Made by a program: the position numbers and the translations under genes
Assembly (NCBI GenBank): GCA_006538405.1
Contig: BJKQ01000005.1
Span: 1,922,001 to 1,986,000 of the forward strand
Direction: 5' to 3'
DNA: 64,000 bases
Source of the DNA: Hansfordia pulvinata
Lineage: Eukaryota > Ascomycota > Sordariomycetes > Xylariales
Shown: piece after piece, positions 1-12,110 of the stretch
How the letters are laid out: each line of letters starts with the position of its first letter
Numbering within the stretch: position 1 is the first letter of the stretch
The notes under the pieces: model-generated
Database searches by the model: none
Told to the model about the DNA's origin: nothing
What the model saw: only the letters and a program-made list of their open reading frames with translations

Positions 1-1437
1 CGTCTGCTCTCGACAAGGCCCAACGAAGCCTTGCCACCAGCATGCGAAGCAGATCAGACGTCTCAATGAAGGAACGGAAAGTCAAGAAGAAGTCTGAGAT
101 GAGTTCATAATCAAGGAAACTCGGCGAGGTAATCTCAGCAACCAGGCGAGCCGGGGTAGCGGCTGTCACAACGCCGCCGCTGGGCGAAAAGCGCACTATG
201 GATCGATCGTCGCATGTGGGTTTGAGCGTCAAGGCGTCGTACATGGAAGGTTCGATAGCGATAGGCGTGGCGAGATACGTCAAGCGCTGGTTCGTGGTGT
301 AAGGAGGGGAGCTGAGCTGTACGGGACTCAGCAAGTTCGGCGATGCTATATGGACATGAGAAAGAGCGTTGGAACTGAGTCGCCGCGCGCCAATCGAGTT
401 ACGATTCGACGAATTGAGGCCGCCTGGCGAGGACCGCAGAAAAGACGCAGTACTGGACCGAATATCTTCGGTCGGCGCGTATGAGGAGCCGCGGATCATG
501 GGTGTTCCTCCAAGCGTGAAGCGCGGGGTCCCCAGCCTCCAAGATGGGATCGCGATTTGAAGTAGCTGCGACTCGAGAAAATCAAGATCCTCGGCCGTCT
601 TAGGCCTCGAATCCCCTCGAGGCTTCGATATGACAACCTTGAAAGCCCCTGCGTCAGCCTCAGCAACAGTCGAGTCAGACAAGGCTCGTCTCCGGCGAGA
701 CTGGGTAGACGGCGGCTCCATGTCGAGAAACGTCCCATTCGCAAGCAGACTGGGAGAGGGTTGATCTCCAGGAGCAATCATGCGAGAACTGAGCAAATCG
801 CTGGTATCGTCGGCAGCGGCCTTGGCATGCGCTGGGAAATCCAACCCAGCGGTACTGGGTGGCGTCGCTGGGAAGACGGCTTGCGGTTGTTGATATCTCT
901 GATTCGCTCTTCGTACCGAAGGTCTGTGACTCAAGTCAGTTCAGTTCCAACCCCCTTTCCGACTCAGCTGTCGCGACAACTGTGCGGAAACAAGCTTCCG
1001 TTGACGGAGTTGGTCTTGACCTACCGCAAGAAAATGCGACCTTTGTTGCCCACGTTTGCCACAGTAAATTGTCGGCCTTCTCGCCCTGCCGATCCTCTAT
1101 CCGGGACAGTCGCCTTTCCTTGAGAGACATTGTGCTTCTTGGTTGAGTGGATTCCGGCCTCGCCAGAATTCTTTTCCCCTGCCGGCACCAATGGCTTAGC
1201 AGGAGTCGTTGGTGACACGCGCGCTTTGGCGCGTGGGATCTTCTCCTGCTGAGAGCCTAATGGCCCAGGAGGTGACCGTCGGGCCTTGGGATCCCGACCT
1301 CCACTCCCGATGCGTGCTGCTTTCCGGCTCTTGGTCGACAAATCCCTTCGTGGTGGCTGGCGGGACATATGGTCCAGGCCGTGGCCGTCGGCCGACATGG
1401 CCAAGGTCAAAGTTGGCGCTAAAGAGTCGGGCTCCAT
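1..1437 (-). CDS. Lte1-like RasGEF N-terminal domain protein, partial (C-terminal part lies beyond the left edge)
   Basis: Two exons are visible on the minus strand: 1437-1025 and 923-<1, split by a 101-bp intron (donor GTAGGT, acceptor CACAG). The phases join without a stop into about 445 residues open to the edge. The chosen ATG at 1437 has a strong context (GCCATGG). The first ~110 residues are basic and Pro/Ser-rich. Around the splice junction lies the segment FTVANVGNKGRIFLRPSV, which I recall from fungal Lte1 proteins. The last ~90 visible residues include FLDYELISDFFLTFRSF and LLRMLVARLRWAL, the pattern of a RasGEF N-terminal domain. In yeast, Lte1 promotes mitotic exit; the catalytic CDC25-type domain would lie outside the window, so exchange activity cannot be judged here. 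An additional 5' exon is possible but not needed. Confidence 0.8.
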
Positions 1438-3644
1438 GGCGTGTATGCGCTGTGGCCAGTGATGAGGATGTGGACGAAGAGATGCATTGAGGGTGTGCCG
1501 GTTCGCGAGAGAAACGCCGCTACGCGACCAGTGCTAAGAGAGTCGAAGACAAGAGTCCGCCTTTGCCGTGATTCCGACACCAGAGGTCTGTGTCGTCGAC
1601 TTGGCTGTCGGGATCTCCTCGCCTGCCAGAGCGTTCGTGTGGCCGAGGCTGATGATCTGAGAAGTCTGCGGGTGGTCCAGGGTTGACTGACAACTCCGCG
1701 ATTTGGTCGCCAGTTCCAATGCAGGTCGAGCTGGGCCACGGGTGCGGACTGAACGAGACGGCGCGGTCGCGCAATGGAACAGCTATCCAAGAAGGCCCAG
1801 GCGGCAAGGGGGTGACGGTCGGACTGGGCGGAATAGCCGCTTGAAGACTGCCTGGTTCAAAGCGAAGGGGATACACCAAAGGTGAAGTCGTCGCCCACGG
1901 CCAAGGGAGGAACGTCTGGATCGATTTCGGTGAAAGAGCGGAAGTCGCGCTGCACAGCGCGGTGTTGCTCTCGGGCGCGGTGGAGGGCTGATACAGTATT
2001 GGAATGGACGAGGTGGCGCGGCGTCGCGGGACAGAAGCTCCTTCCGCCTTGTGCGCCTGATTAATCTGATGAGCCAGCTACGAGCTGGCCAGTGAGCGTC
2101 AGGAGAATGTTGTTGGCACAGCCCTGGGTGTTAGTCGCGAATCGCGGTGACGGCCGAAGTGGCTTGTGATTGAGAGGCTGGTGTTAGACGTGGGCGACCG
2201 TGTTATGACAGAAGACCGATGATGCTGCTGGTGCTGGGATGGGCAGTTGAGGGCTGGTCAGACGCGGCAATGTGGACACTGGGAGGGGCGGTGGTGACGG
2301 GGATGACCCAAGGAGCGGCCGAGAAAATTGCAATTGGGGTCGCCACTGAGCCGGGATAGACCACGCTGGCAAGGGGCCAGGTGCCGACGGTGCTGGGGCG
2401 GAAGCGCGAAAGGCCAGGCCGGACGGGCACAGGTCTCAGTGTCGCGGGCTAGGCGCGGAGGGCTGGACGAGCCGTCGACTCGTCGCACACGGCACAGTGG
2501 TGGAGGTGGAGGTGATGGTGGAGGGTGGAGGGCGGAGGAGGCGGACTGTGCTCGTGCCTGTGCTTGTCTGCGGTGAGTCTGTGCCAACGTGCTCGAGCTG
2601 CAAGCTCGGGACTGGCGGTCGTAGGATGGGACGAGCTTTGGTGGGACGGAATGGGCCTGGTCGGACGAGCGTCAACAGCAACGACAGTAGCCGTCTGGGC
2701 GAGTGCCGTGCTTCTCAGAGCCCGGAGACGCGGACGGGAGGCGAGAAGAAGCAGCAGACACTAGATGCGCGCAGGAGGGGAGAGGCGGCGAGATAGATGA
2801 CTGAACCATGGACAGCCCAAGACTGGCAGCCTCGCGGGCGGGCGGGAAGACGGACGACGCGGGCACGGCAGGCAATCGAGCCAGCCAGCAATGGGGCGGG
2901 ACGGAGAGAGCACGCAAGGACGCGATCGAGCGGACCAATACAACGCGGGTGGGTGGGCGGATGGAAGCCGTCCGGGCTGGCTGCCCACGGTCCACCCATT
3001 TGCCCTGATTGAGACGACCGGGGAGTATCTACCTATGTACCTAGATGTACTTGTGTATAGAGCCTCCAGCTGGAGCTTAGGTACGGGCTATGAGAGGTAT
3101 CCATGTCTCTTTGAGCAACTGCAGGTGTCAACCAACGCTCTTTTCCCAGCAGATCTCATACTTGTACCTTGCCGATACCCGCCACTACATGTGTACCTGC
3201 GAGGACTAGTTACACTCCATGTACTTCCAGGTCGTGGTACGATGGATGAGCCATGCGGAACTGATGGCACGCGTGCACGCGTGCGAGCGAGCCTCTCGCA
3301 CCTCTGAGCACCTCGCCTAGTCCCCGATACATCATAGGTGAATCCGGGAGCGGGTCGGTCGCCTCTAATGGAGGCTGGTGCGCAGCAACCCCCTACTACC
3401 TAAGGGTAGCCCCAGCGCCATGGAGGCGAGCCATGAAGACAGGCACATCGAGATACGAAATGGAGGCTTGTGGCTCCACGCGACTCTGTACTCCGTATAC
3501 CTTTCGACACCCAAGTTCCTCGGGCTATCTCACTTGCTGAGAGATCTCGTCCAAGTAGGCCGGCACTTTTAGGGGGGGGTGATCATGGAAGGCCATGTAA
3601 AAAAGTACTTATCTACCTAGATCCACGTAAGTATACTCAGAAGG

Positions 3645-3658
3645 TACTCGTACGAGTA
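3645..3658. repeat. Perfect 14-bp palindrome TACTCGTACGAGTA
   Basis: The sequence is its own reverse complement. It is one of four perfect 14-mers in the window (others at 21594, 23583 and 38603) belonging to a dispersed family whose half site TACTCGTA recurs about 52 times. It lies in intergenic DNA; function is unknown. Confidence 0.9.
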
Positions 3659-6600
3659 AACACCCACAGGGCCAGACCAAACTGAAGTTGACCACCGGTC
3701 CCACGGCTGCGTCGGGCTGGGCCGGCACAGTACTCGTAGGCAGCTGGGGCTGGGGCTGATGTGGGAGCTGGAGCCCTGCTGCCGACTTGCGAGGCGCAGG
3801 CGGACATCGTCGTTGGAAAAAGCAACCTTATAATGCCTGACTCGTACTCAAGCACTACGGTACAAGCATGTACCGCCTGGATGCACTGAGCATATATTCA
3901 TTTCATGTGTACCAAGCTAACATCATGATATGAGCGAGTTCTTCCGGTAGGCATTGTCGAGCGAGTCCGTTGCTTCATAGAGCACAAGTACCTAGGGCAA
4001 TGGGTTAGATGCCTGGTAGGTTCTTGGAACAGTCCTATCGATCGAGTCTGACATCACTTCCGTCGCCAGGAACCATACATGTACCCCTACATGTAGGTAT
4101 GCACTGGCTGCTTCTTGCCGTGCCCCTGCGCGTGCACTCCCTGGCCAGATCTGGCGATGCGAACTTTGGCCACTACCTGCAGGCACCCCTCTTTTACATG
4201 TATCTTCCACATGTGTTCTGCAGGAGGAGGGCCGAGATTCGATGGTGTCTGTATCGGTCCACGGAGTATACGCACACGTAGGAGTATCGCACTGAACTCC
4301 GCAGATGAGCAATCCCTGCCCGCCCTGGACCTTTCCAGGGTACGCAGGGGGAGCAGCTGACAGACCAGGTTGCATCGAGGCTTCTGGCTGCCGTTCATGC
4401 TGCCTCGGGGATTTCCTCAATGGCTGGGAAACACCCTATTCGGCCCAGTTGAACTCGGGGGCCGCCATTGGGCTCCGGGTCGCGCCCACAGCAAAAAAGT
4501 TGGCATCACATCTGCGACAAGGGCCGCTGTCCAGGCTTTGCTACGTGCCCGGGTGCGATTGAATCGCGGTAGCGACCGGCCACACAGGCGCGCCAGTGCT
4601 GGCCGATTGCTCCGTGCTGCATTCCACAGGCCTCGACGCGCTTTTGCGGTGGTTCCCTCGTGAGTTCTTCCGCCCCCATGGCTTGAAGGCGTGCAGCACT
4701 GAGGCGAGGGGCCAAGCCAAGGGCGGGGGCGGAGGGGGCCGCTCGATGGCGAGGGTCCGAGAGGCGTGAGAGGCACAGAGAGAGGGTCGGAGAGCAGTGG
4801 AGGACTGGACGAGAGCGGGTCGGGACGCGCCAGGGGCACCCGTGTCCTGGTCGAGTCGAACGAAGGCCCGGGCGAGGTCGACCCGCCCTGTGACCACGCA
4901 GTACACCCACACGCGGTCCCAGCGACGCGGCAACGTGGGTACCGGCGCTCGCTACAAGACGCCGAATCCAATCGGCTTCGTTGCCCAAATGCCCTCCAGG
5001 GCTCCTGTCCAAGGAGTCAGTCATGAGTTCCATGTTACCCGGCCTACGAGAGGTACGAGTACGGTACATCCTTGGCTGTAGTCCCGGTGGGCTGTGAGCC
5101 CCTCGCTCCCCAACCCCGGCCAATGCCAGCCGTACATCTACCAGCTTCATCAGCACCCAGCGGGGCATCTGCATGGCATGGCACATGGGGCAGAACGCCC
5201 TAGCACGGGTCGCTGGCTCCTCACCTTGTAATCGATCAGCCCCTGTAATCCAAAGCGCAGCTGGAAAGGGACGGATAGCAAGATACTCGTACGAAGCCTC
5301 TTCGCGTGCGTTCAGAGTAACTAGAGGTCTGGATCGCGCAGGTACGCGTACGTGGCCACGGCCTCGCTTCCACTCGGTCCCAAGGAAGCTCGCGCGCGCC
5401 GGAAGGCATTGGCAGTGGCAGCGGCAGTGGCCTGCTCCTGGATATGACCCCAAAGCCATGATGTTGCATTGTCCGGCCGGCGCGGTTCGTCTCGTGTCAT
5501 ACCCGACCCCCGTCTTCTGGTCGGTCCCTGCCGGCTTGGTTCGTTTGCCACGCGACGACGTCGCAATCAGGCCGGCGAGCCCAGTCCTCTCAGTATGGAG
5601 TATGAGGTGTGCTCTGAAACACGTCGGGTACCTACCTTGGAGTGCCGTTTACGAGTAGTGCATCTCGACACGCATGCCATGGCAGACGCGACAGGCCCCG
5701 GCGGCGAGCGTATTGAGCTGCATCGACCGGGATCATCATCCTGAACTCGAGTCCGACTCGGCCGTCTTGGGGATGGGACGATAACCAGGTCGCCGGGCAC
5801 CCCAATGCGCAATCTCGCGTCTGGTGTGCGTTCGAGCATGCATGCGTGTCTGTCAGGGAATCTAATGAGGGGGCGTCTGACGGAAGGGCCCGAGTCCGGC
5901 GGGGCCCCCAAGGTGCGTACGGTACGGGCACCAGTATACGTACGAGTACCCTCGCAGTGCTGTCTCCTCTCCTCTGTCTGGAGTGATTGCTGCTGCTCCG
6001 TATTGGATTTTGGGCACTACCAATCTCGCAGTCTATGAAGTGTACTCGTACGGGTAGTATACTGTGTCGCTCAGCAGAAGGAAATGGCCCAAAGGACCGG
6101 AGTGCTGGTAGGGTGGTAGGGAATGTGACCAGTCAGGGTTTGTACTCGGGTCGGGGCCCATCACACAACCCCCGCCGAAGAAGCAAATTGGCGAGGATGC
6201 CCAGAAACCCCTCTGTCCATACGGGAATTCGCGTTGGGGTCGATCATTCTCCGATGCTGCCAGAGGGCGGAGTTCTGCTCGGCTACTCACCCCAAGCCCT
6301 CGAGTGCGCCAGATCTGGTCATCGCCAGCTCTTCACAGTCGTCAGGTCTGGCGTACGAGCAAGTGCGGCAAGACAATCGTGCCGAAAGGCGCAGTGGAGC
6401 CGGAATGCTTGACTCGACCTGGTTTTCCCGGGTTCGGCACAGATTTTTGTCGAGTCGGGACGGGCTCGCTAACAAAGGAACAATCATGACAATAGTTTAA
6501 GCGGGTGTTCCTGGCCTTGTTGTCCGCAGTCAAGGGGGCGCCCGCCGATGGTGCAATTCGGGCAGGCCCTTAAAGCAGTGGATATCCACACCCGACCAGG

Positions 6601-8379
6601 GTGCTGGGATTCCAAACCCGTTCCCAGACATGTCGAGCATCTGTGCTCAGTACGAGGATGGCGCAGTGGCGGATACAAAGTCAGCGCGCAAAACTTTGCA
6701 GAGCCAACACAAAGGAAAACCCGCTGTGAGGGTGCGCAGGATGGCCGAGCTGTGAGACTAGCGGCAAAGGGAGGGAGGTGGTCCCTCGTACGAGTCATAT
6801 CGTCGAGGTTCGAAGTTGGACGCGGCCGCACAAGACCCTGGTGGTGATCTCTGATTTTACCCATGAGTGTGATCCAGCGCGAGGCCCGGGTGGTGAACAA
6901 TGCCTTGCCGCTTTCTCTCGAGCCCAACCGAGCCTCGTGGACATCCATGGATACCGGATCGAAGAGAGCCCTCGTACCTTCCACAGCTACCCACCGGCAG
7001 CAATTTGCACCTACCATAAATGCCACCGGCGCGCTCTTTCTTCCCTTCTTAAAGGCACCGGATGCCCTGGATCCTGCCTCGTGCCTGCCACTGAAGTGCT
7101 CTACGGAAGTACGTGCCCAGGTAAGGTACCTCCCGTCTTAAGGTAACGCAGGTACCGTTAGCATCTGTCTGACATTCCATTGCCTGTAGCCTCGTTCCTG
7201 CAACAACCTGACTCCGCTGTGATCTCTCCCATCTCGTATGGCCCGACGTGCTCCCTCAGCCTCTCCGCTCTTATTGCGCACAGCCAGAACATGACAGACA
7301 GAAACACCACCCAGGCCGCTCACTACGAGCGCCAACGACGTCGCAACACTGGGCATGTCCATCGATAGTGATGTTTTATGAATTTTCGGCACGCCCATGA
7401 ATGCATCCACAACTCGTGTTGCAACTTGCAAGACTCTGCCAGGTTTCCCGCTACATCATGGAGTCGTATACTCGTACGAGTTGCCCTGGAACCTGATACC
7501 GGCGACGGGTATATCATTGAACAAGCCAACTGCAGGCTCACTCCTGCCTTCCAGGATACCATGCAACTTTCCTGTACCCTTGGATGCTGCTGGCTTCTTA
7601 CATGGGTTGAAACCAGAACCTTGGACCGTGAAGCGAATTATCATGAGTTACTCGGCCCTCCAGTGCACTCCCGGGCTATAAAGTCAAAAATCAACCAGCC
7701 TCATTGTTCTTCTTGCTCTGACAGGCTTCAAGTGAGAGATAACAGGATACATGATCGCCCTACCACGGTGTAGGGCAGTCAATCACCTGTCCAACCGCAA
7801 GGCAAAGGCTCAAGCGGCCTCCATGCCAGCCACTCCCCGTCGACCGCAGCCGACCTGATCGCCGGCGTCGTATTCGTACCAACTATTGATCCGTTGTACT
7901 TCGTGTTGGTCCACTTTGCCTTGTCCCTTCGTTCTTATCCGCCTTCCATATCGAAGTTATCCTGGGCTGCTAGGCTCCCGGTGACGAAACCAGCTTGTAT
8001 CGCCACACTACAATGGAGAGAACATGGCGGGGATCCCGGTGTGACAATATGCGTATGGCAGGTGCAGGGCTCAGGGTACCTCAGACCGGTGAAAGACGCT
8101 GTCCAGACATGCTCGTCCACGTAAAGCGGGACCACATGCGTCAGATCTCACGGGCTGAGGCTTGTTTTTTCAGCTGACTGACAACCAACCCAGCTCAGAC
8201 TCGGGGACCGCTACGCCATGCCTGGAACGCTGGCAGCCTGACAACTATTCGTTGACCTTGGCCTAGAATTCGGGCGTTCTCGGTGTATGGCCCCGATGGA
8301 TGTGTATATCAAGACTGGGAACTCGTAACCTCGATCGATACTAGGACCTTAACAGGCCATCGACAGGGAACAGCTGCGT

Positions 8380-8800
8380 CCATCAAGAACTTGGCTTTGC
8401 TTTTCTCGAACCTTGTGGTTTTTGTATATAAAACTTGAACAATTTTCAAACCTTTTGAAAAAAAAAAAACAGATATACTTATATTCATACACATATGTAT
8501 GTTTATAAAGGTCTTCACACTCTATATGCTTGAATTTGGTCACCAGAAGCCAGCTTTATATCAGTAGTTTGGAAACCGTTGTTGTGTGTTTGTTTTACCC
8601 AAAACCGTGCAACAAACCAATGTGACTGTTTTGTGCTTGGTCGTTTCAGCGGACACCCTTCTAGATTTTTCCATTGCTCCTGAATCGCGAGAGAACGCAC
8701 CGGCTGTGGCCAGTCATACTGAGAAGATGGCGATCTCGAATATAGGAGATGAATATTCCGATATTCTCGCTAGCGGCTATGAAGTCGTATGATGAATCGT
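8380..8800. other. AT-rich island, possible remnant of inserted DNA
   Basis: Roughly 8380-8600 is strongly AT-rich (a run of about a dozen A, plus TATATAAA- and TTTATA-like words), in contrast to the GC-rich surroundings. It is followed on the plus strand by a short open frame at 8586-8792 whose end faintly resembles the spacer before retroelement reverse transcriptase (EYSD-type motif). No terminal repeats, integrase or other transposon domain were found, so this is only a suspicion. Confidence 0.25.
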
Positions 8801-9990
8801 ATCATTTAACAGCCATTAGAAAAGGCCTCCAGCTCCATTAAAAGCGTCATGAAACCGGGTGGCTAGTCACGCCGGATAGGGGATGACAGTGATTCGTGCT
8901 AAACGTACGTAGAGGATCAACCGGGCCTGGCCAGGATGAGCTTCGGTCCCCATGTAGACTATTGCATCTCCATGCATGAGAATGCTGTCATGGCAAGCTA
9001 TTCGTCCGGAAACAAGACATGACAGCGTTGCGACTCGGCCCTTTACCGCTTCAACACCAAGCCCCAGATGGCTGCGTGTCCGCTTCCGATTTCGTCTGAC
9101 CGGTTTCGCGCGCGGTGGGAGCCGAGCTAGTCCCTCACAATTCAGGGTGGAAAGCTTACTCGGGCGGTCTATCACGGTCCTTGCCAAATCCACCCAGAGT
9201 CGAGATTGTCGATCGGGACCCCCATGCCAGCGACAAATAGCATCTTTGCGGCATGGAAAGTGACAGAGGCTGTCTGGCGAGCTACATTGCGAAAGTCGGG
9301 CCCACGGCGTCGTGTTCGGACTGCAACCATGCTTCGCTGACGTTGCCGCAATAGGAACGGACTCCAGTTTCTTTTGGCTGGCGTTGTGTTAAATTTGGAA
9401 CCGGTGGTGCTACCTTTGCCCCCGGCCCTCCCCCCCCCTTTTTTTTTTCTCTGTCCAAGTGACTTTCTCTTTCGGCAGGTTCCAGCCCCTCCCAGCTCAA
9501 GACGTCACAAGAGCGAGATTCCCCAGCCCCGGTGGCCTGGCGGGCCGCCTTCGGGCCGCTTGGTGGGATGATGACCTCCTGTGGCCCAAAGGCTACCCGA
9601 CTTAATGTAGGCCGAAGTGAATAGGGAATAGTGCCACCCGGACCAAGTTGCGCCCCCCCCCCCCCCCTTCTCCTCCAGGAGCAAGTCGATATCTGATGAA
9701 ATCTCACTGGGGCCCCCGAAAGGCCTGGTCATGGACACGCGGGCCGGTGATGGAGACGCGCTCTTCCCTGATGAGGACGGCTAGCCAAGACCGGGCATCA
9801 CAGACACTTCTTCTCGAGGCCTTCAAATGTGTCGGGTCTTCCCTGGAGGGGGAAAAAAACTTCTTTTCGAGCTGTCTCCCTTCTTCTTTCCCCCTTGCCA
9901 TCATCCGCAAAGGTCTGCTAGGACTCTTTCAGGCGATAACTCTCCCTTCCCCCCCTCCTTCCCCCCGCCAGGCCGGCCGAGCAGAAGAAG

Positions 9991-10397
9991 ATGGCCTTCA
10001 ACAACAACAACTACAACCGCCCATCGCAGCAGCACTCGTTCCCCCCGCCGAGCTTCGACCCCTGCAGAGATCAGCGCTACGATGACGGGCAGATGGCGGG
10101 TGTCTCATACGAGTACCGCGGGAGCCAAGACTACGAGCTGGCTTCGGCGGTGGCGGCGGCAACGGCACAGCCGGGCGTCGGCTACGTAGACACCGGGCTC
10201 AGCTTCTCACAGGGCGCGCCATACTCCCAGCAGCAGCAGCAGCAGCAGCGGATCAACAGGACGCGCGGCGCGGATGCCAGAGAGCGAACGGTCATGGTGG
10301 GTTTCTCCCCGAAAGTCGAGTCTCCCGGGTCCCGGGCTCGCGGGGCCGGCAGAACCGAGGAGAGTGAGAAGAGAGATCGACTGACAACAGGGGACCC

Positions 10398-10432
<35 letters not shown>

Positions 10433-11035
10433 CACGGGCAGGGTTCAGTCGCGCGATGGGACGGCGGTGGGACCTGGCGAGGTAAAAGCGGCGTCCCGTG
10501 CTGCTACGAGCGCGATGGCGGGGGCGTCAGGCAGGTAAAGTTTCCCCCCCACAGCACACCGGGCACGACAAAAAGGGGGAGTTGTTCTGGGTATGTACTT
10601 TGACTGCTCGACGGCCCGCTGACTTGACACATGCGACTCTAGTTACTCGTACAGAGCGGTGGAGTCGTCCGTCGACGCGGATGGGGCTGCGCGGACCGGC
10701 AGCCGGGGCTCGCGGCTCCCTCGAACTCGAGCCTGCAACTGCCGGCAGAGAGCGCAGGGGCGGCGCAGCAGCAGCAGGGACAGCAGCTGGGACAGCAGCA
10801 GGCAGCAGGGACAGCAGCAGGGACAGCAGCAGGGACAGCAGCAGCAGCAGGACAGCAGCAGGGACAGCAGCAGGATCAGAGCGCGCCGATCCACCAACTG
10901 CCGCTGCACAAGCTGCGGCGCAAGGACGGGCGGGTGTACGTGCTGTTCGGCAGCAACGCGGACCACGCGTCGGTGCTGGACCTGCTGCCCGGGGGCCGGT
11001 ACGAGCAGCATTGCCCGGAGGACGGGTTCGTGTGC

Positions 11036-11067
<32 letters not shown>

Positions 11068-11461
11068 GGAGGAGGAGGAGGAGGGGGGCTCTTCTGGCTC
11101 TGGCTCTGGCTCAGGGGGGCTGCGGCGGGGGCCCAGCAGCCGCAGGGAGGCGGTGCTGGCGGCCTTCTTCGCGGCGTACCGGCGGGCCATGTACCACATC
11201 GCGGCGCGGGTGGCGCAGGACCCGGGCAAGGGGCAGAGGGCGGCGGCGTTCGCCGAGGCGGCGTTCGCGCAGTGGGCGCACCACGAGCGGCTGCGGCCCA
11301 GGCACCCGCTCGAGGCCTGGGGCACCACGGGCGCGCTGCCCTCGGCCGACCGCGACTTCAGGGAGTGGCTGGCGCACAAGGACGACTACCTGCAGTGGCG
11401 CGAGCTGGCCAGCTACCGGACCCTCAGGCGGGCCCGGAGGGGGGATCTCGGCCGTTCTTGA
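9991..11461 (+). CDS. Gln/Ala/Gly-rich protein of unknown function
   Basis: I do not recognise this protein. A phase-consistent model has exons 9991-10296, 10391-10534 and 10643-11461 (422 residues), with donors GTGGGT and GTAAAG and acceptors preceded by CAACAG and CTCTAG; a CTGAC branch-like site precedes the first acceptor. Residues 1-102 are Asn/Gln/Pro-rich, with a seven-Gln run. The second exon encodes an Ala run from a (CAG)10 tract. The third starts with Gly-Gln-Gln-type tandem repeats (15-bp units near 10770-10870), followed by a compact part (KDGRVYVLFGS...), a Gly run and an acidic run. The last ~120 residues are helix-like and rich in Ala, Arg and Trp. The C-terminal 140 residues look like real coding sequence. 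The middle exon is the weakest part, since other frames there are also open. Half sites of the dispersed palindrome lie inside exon 1 (10107) and on the third acceptor (10644). Confidence 0.55.
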
Positions 11462-11584
11462 TGGGGGGGGGGGGGGGGGAGGGGGTGTAAGAGAAGATGC
11501 GAGTATCAGTACTCGCAGTGGAGGGGGGGTTAACGGAGTGGACGCGTAGTTGAGAGCGAGATAGAGAGAGAGAGAGAGAGAGAT

Positions 11585-11624
11585 GACAGAGGAAGAGACA
11601 GAGGAAGAGACAGAGGAAGAGACA
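11585..11624. repeat. Tandem repeat, 12-bp unit GACAGAGGAAGA
   Basis: Three full units start at 11585, 11597 and 11609, with a partial fourth. They follow directly on a GA dinucleotide tract (11564-11582), just downstream of the stop codon at 11461. Confidence 0.85.
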
Positions 11625-12094
11625 GGGAGAGGGAGAGGGAGAGGAAAACCCCGCGGATCTACGGGATGCTACTCTGCGATAGCTCAGACAGAAACAGGAT
11701 GAGAACAGGACTCTGCAACCATCAACTACAGTACGATTCGAGTATCTCACCTACGAGTACGGGTACTCCTTAACACCCCCCTTTGAGTGACCCCTCCCCT
11801 CATCCTCATAGTCAGTCCACGTTTGACCCATCCACAAGTGTCCGTGAATACCCGCCGTGGGCGTCGAAACGGGTCGACAACCCCTGCCAACGCCTCGGGA
11901 AGACAGACAGCAAGCATCATGGGATGGAGCCGGCGGCGGGTTTCCAAGCAGCCGGCCGGTCTAAGCGAGAATCGTGCGTCGAAAAAAGTTGACAGCTTCA
12001 GCAATACCCTCAAAGAATGCGAGCCCCCCCGCCTCCCCTCCCCCTGGAATCGACGGCATGGTTCTGTGCCTGGGGTTCGGAGGCGTACGGATAC

Positions 12095-12110
12095 GTACGA
12101 GTACTCGTAC
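12095..12110. repeat. Perfect 16-bp palindrome in the reverse half-site arrangement
   Basis: GTACGAGTACTCGTAC is self-complementary. Here the half sites are ordered TACGAGTA then TACTCGTA, opposite to the 3645-type palindrome. Shorter versions with the same centre occur at 23222-23233, 24343-24352 and 24686-24697. Confidence 0.9.

Larger units (their letters stand above)
1438..9990. other. 8.5-kb stretch without a recognisable gene
   Basis: About 1.4-3.0 kb is GC-rich and pyrimidine-rich on the minus strand, as expected for the promoter and 5' UTR of the Lte1-like gene. The remainder has only short open frames with arginine/alanine/proline-biased translations. It contains nine copies of the TACTCGTA/TACGAGTA half site, including a perfect palindrome at 3645-3658, a few TACCTA/TAGGTA-type words near 3.03 and 3.61 kb, and an AT-rich island at about 8.38-8.60 kb. 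Poly-C (9653-9667) and pyrimidine-rich tracts near 9.4-9.97 kb lie directly upstream of the next gene and may be its promoter/5' UTR. Confidence 0.6.

Noticed and set aside
4506..5459. 317-codon open frame on the minus strand
   Set aside because: Arg/Ala/Pro-biased translation without domains, overlapping other open frames in GC-rich DNA; no splice or promoter support.
10770..10870. CRISPR-like or intergenic tandem array
   Set aside because: The CAG/GGACAG repeats are in frame within a coding exon and encode Gly-Gln repeats; there are no unique spacers.
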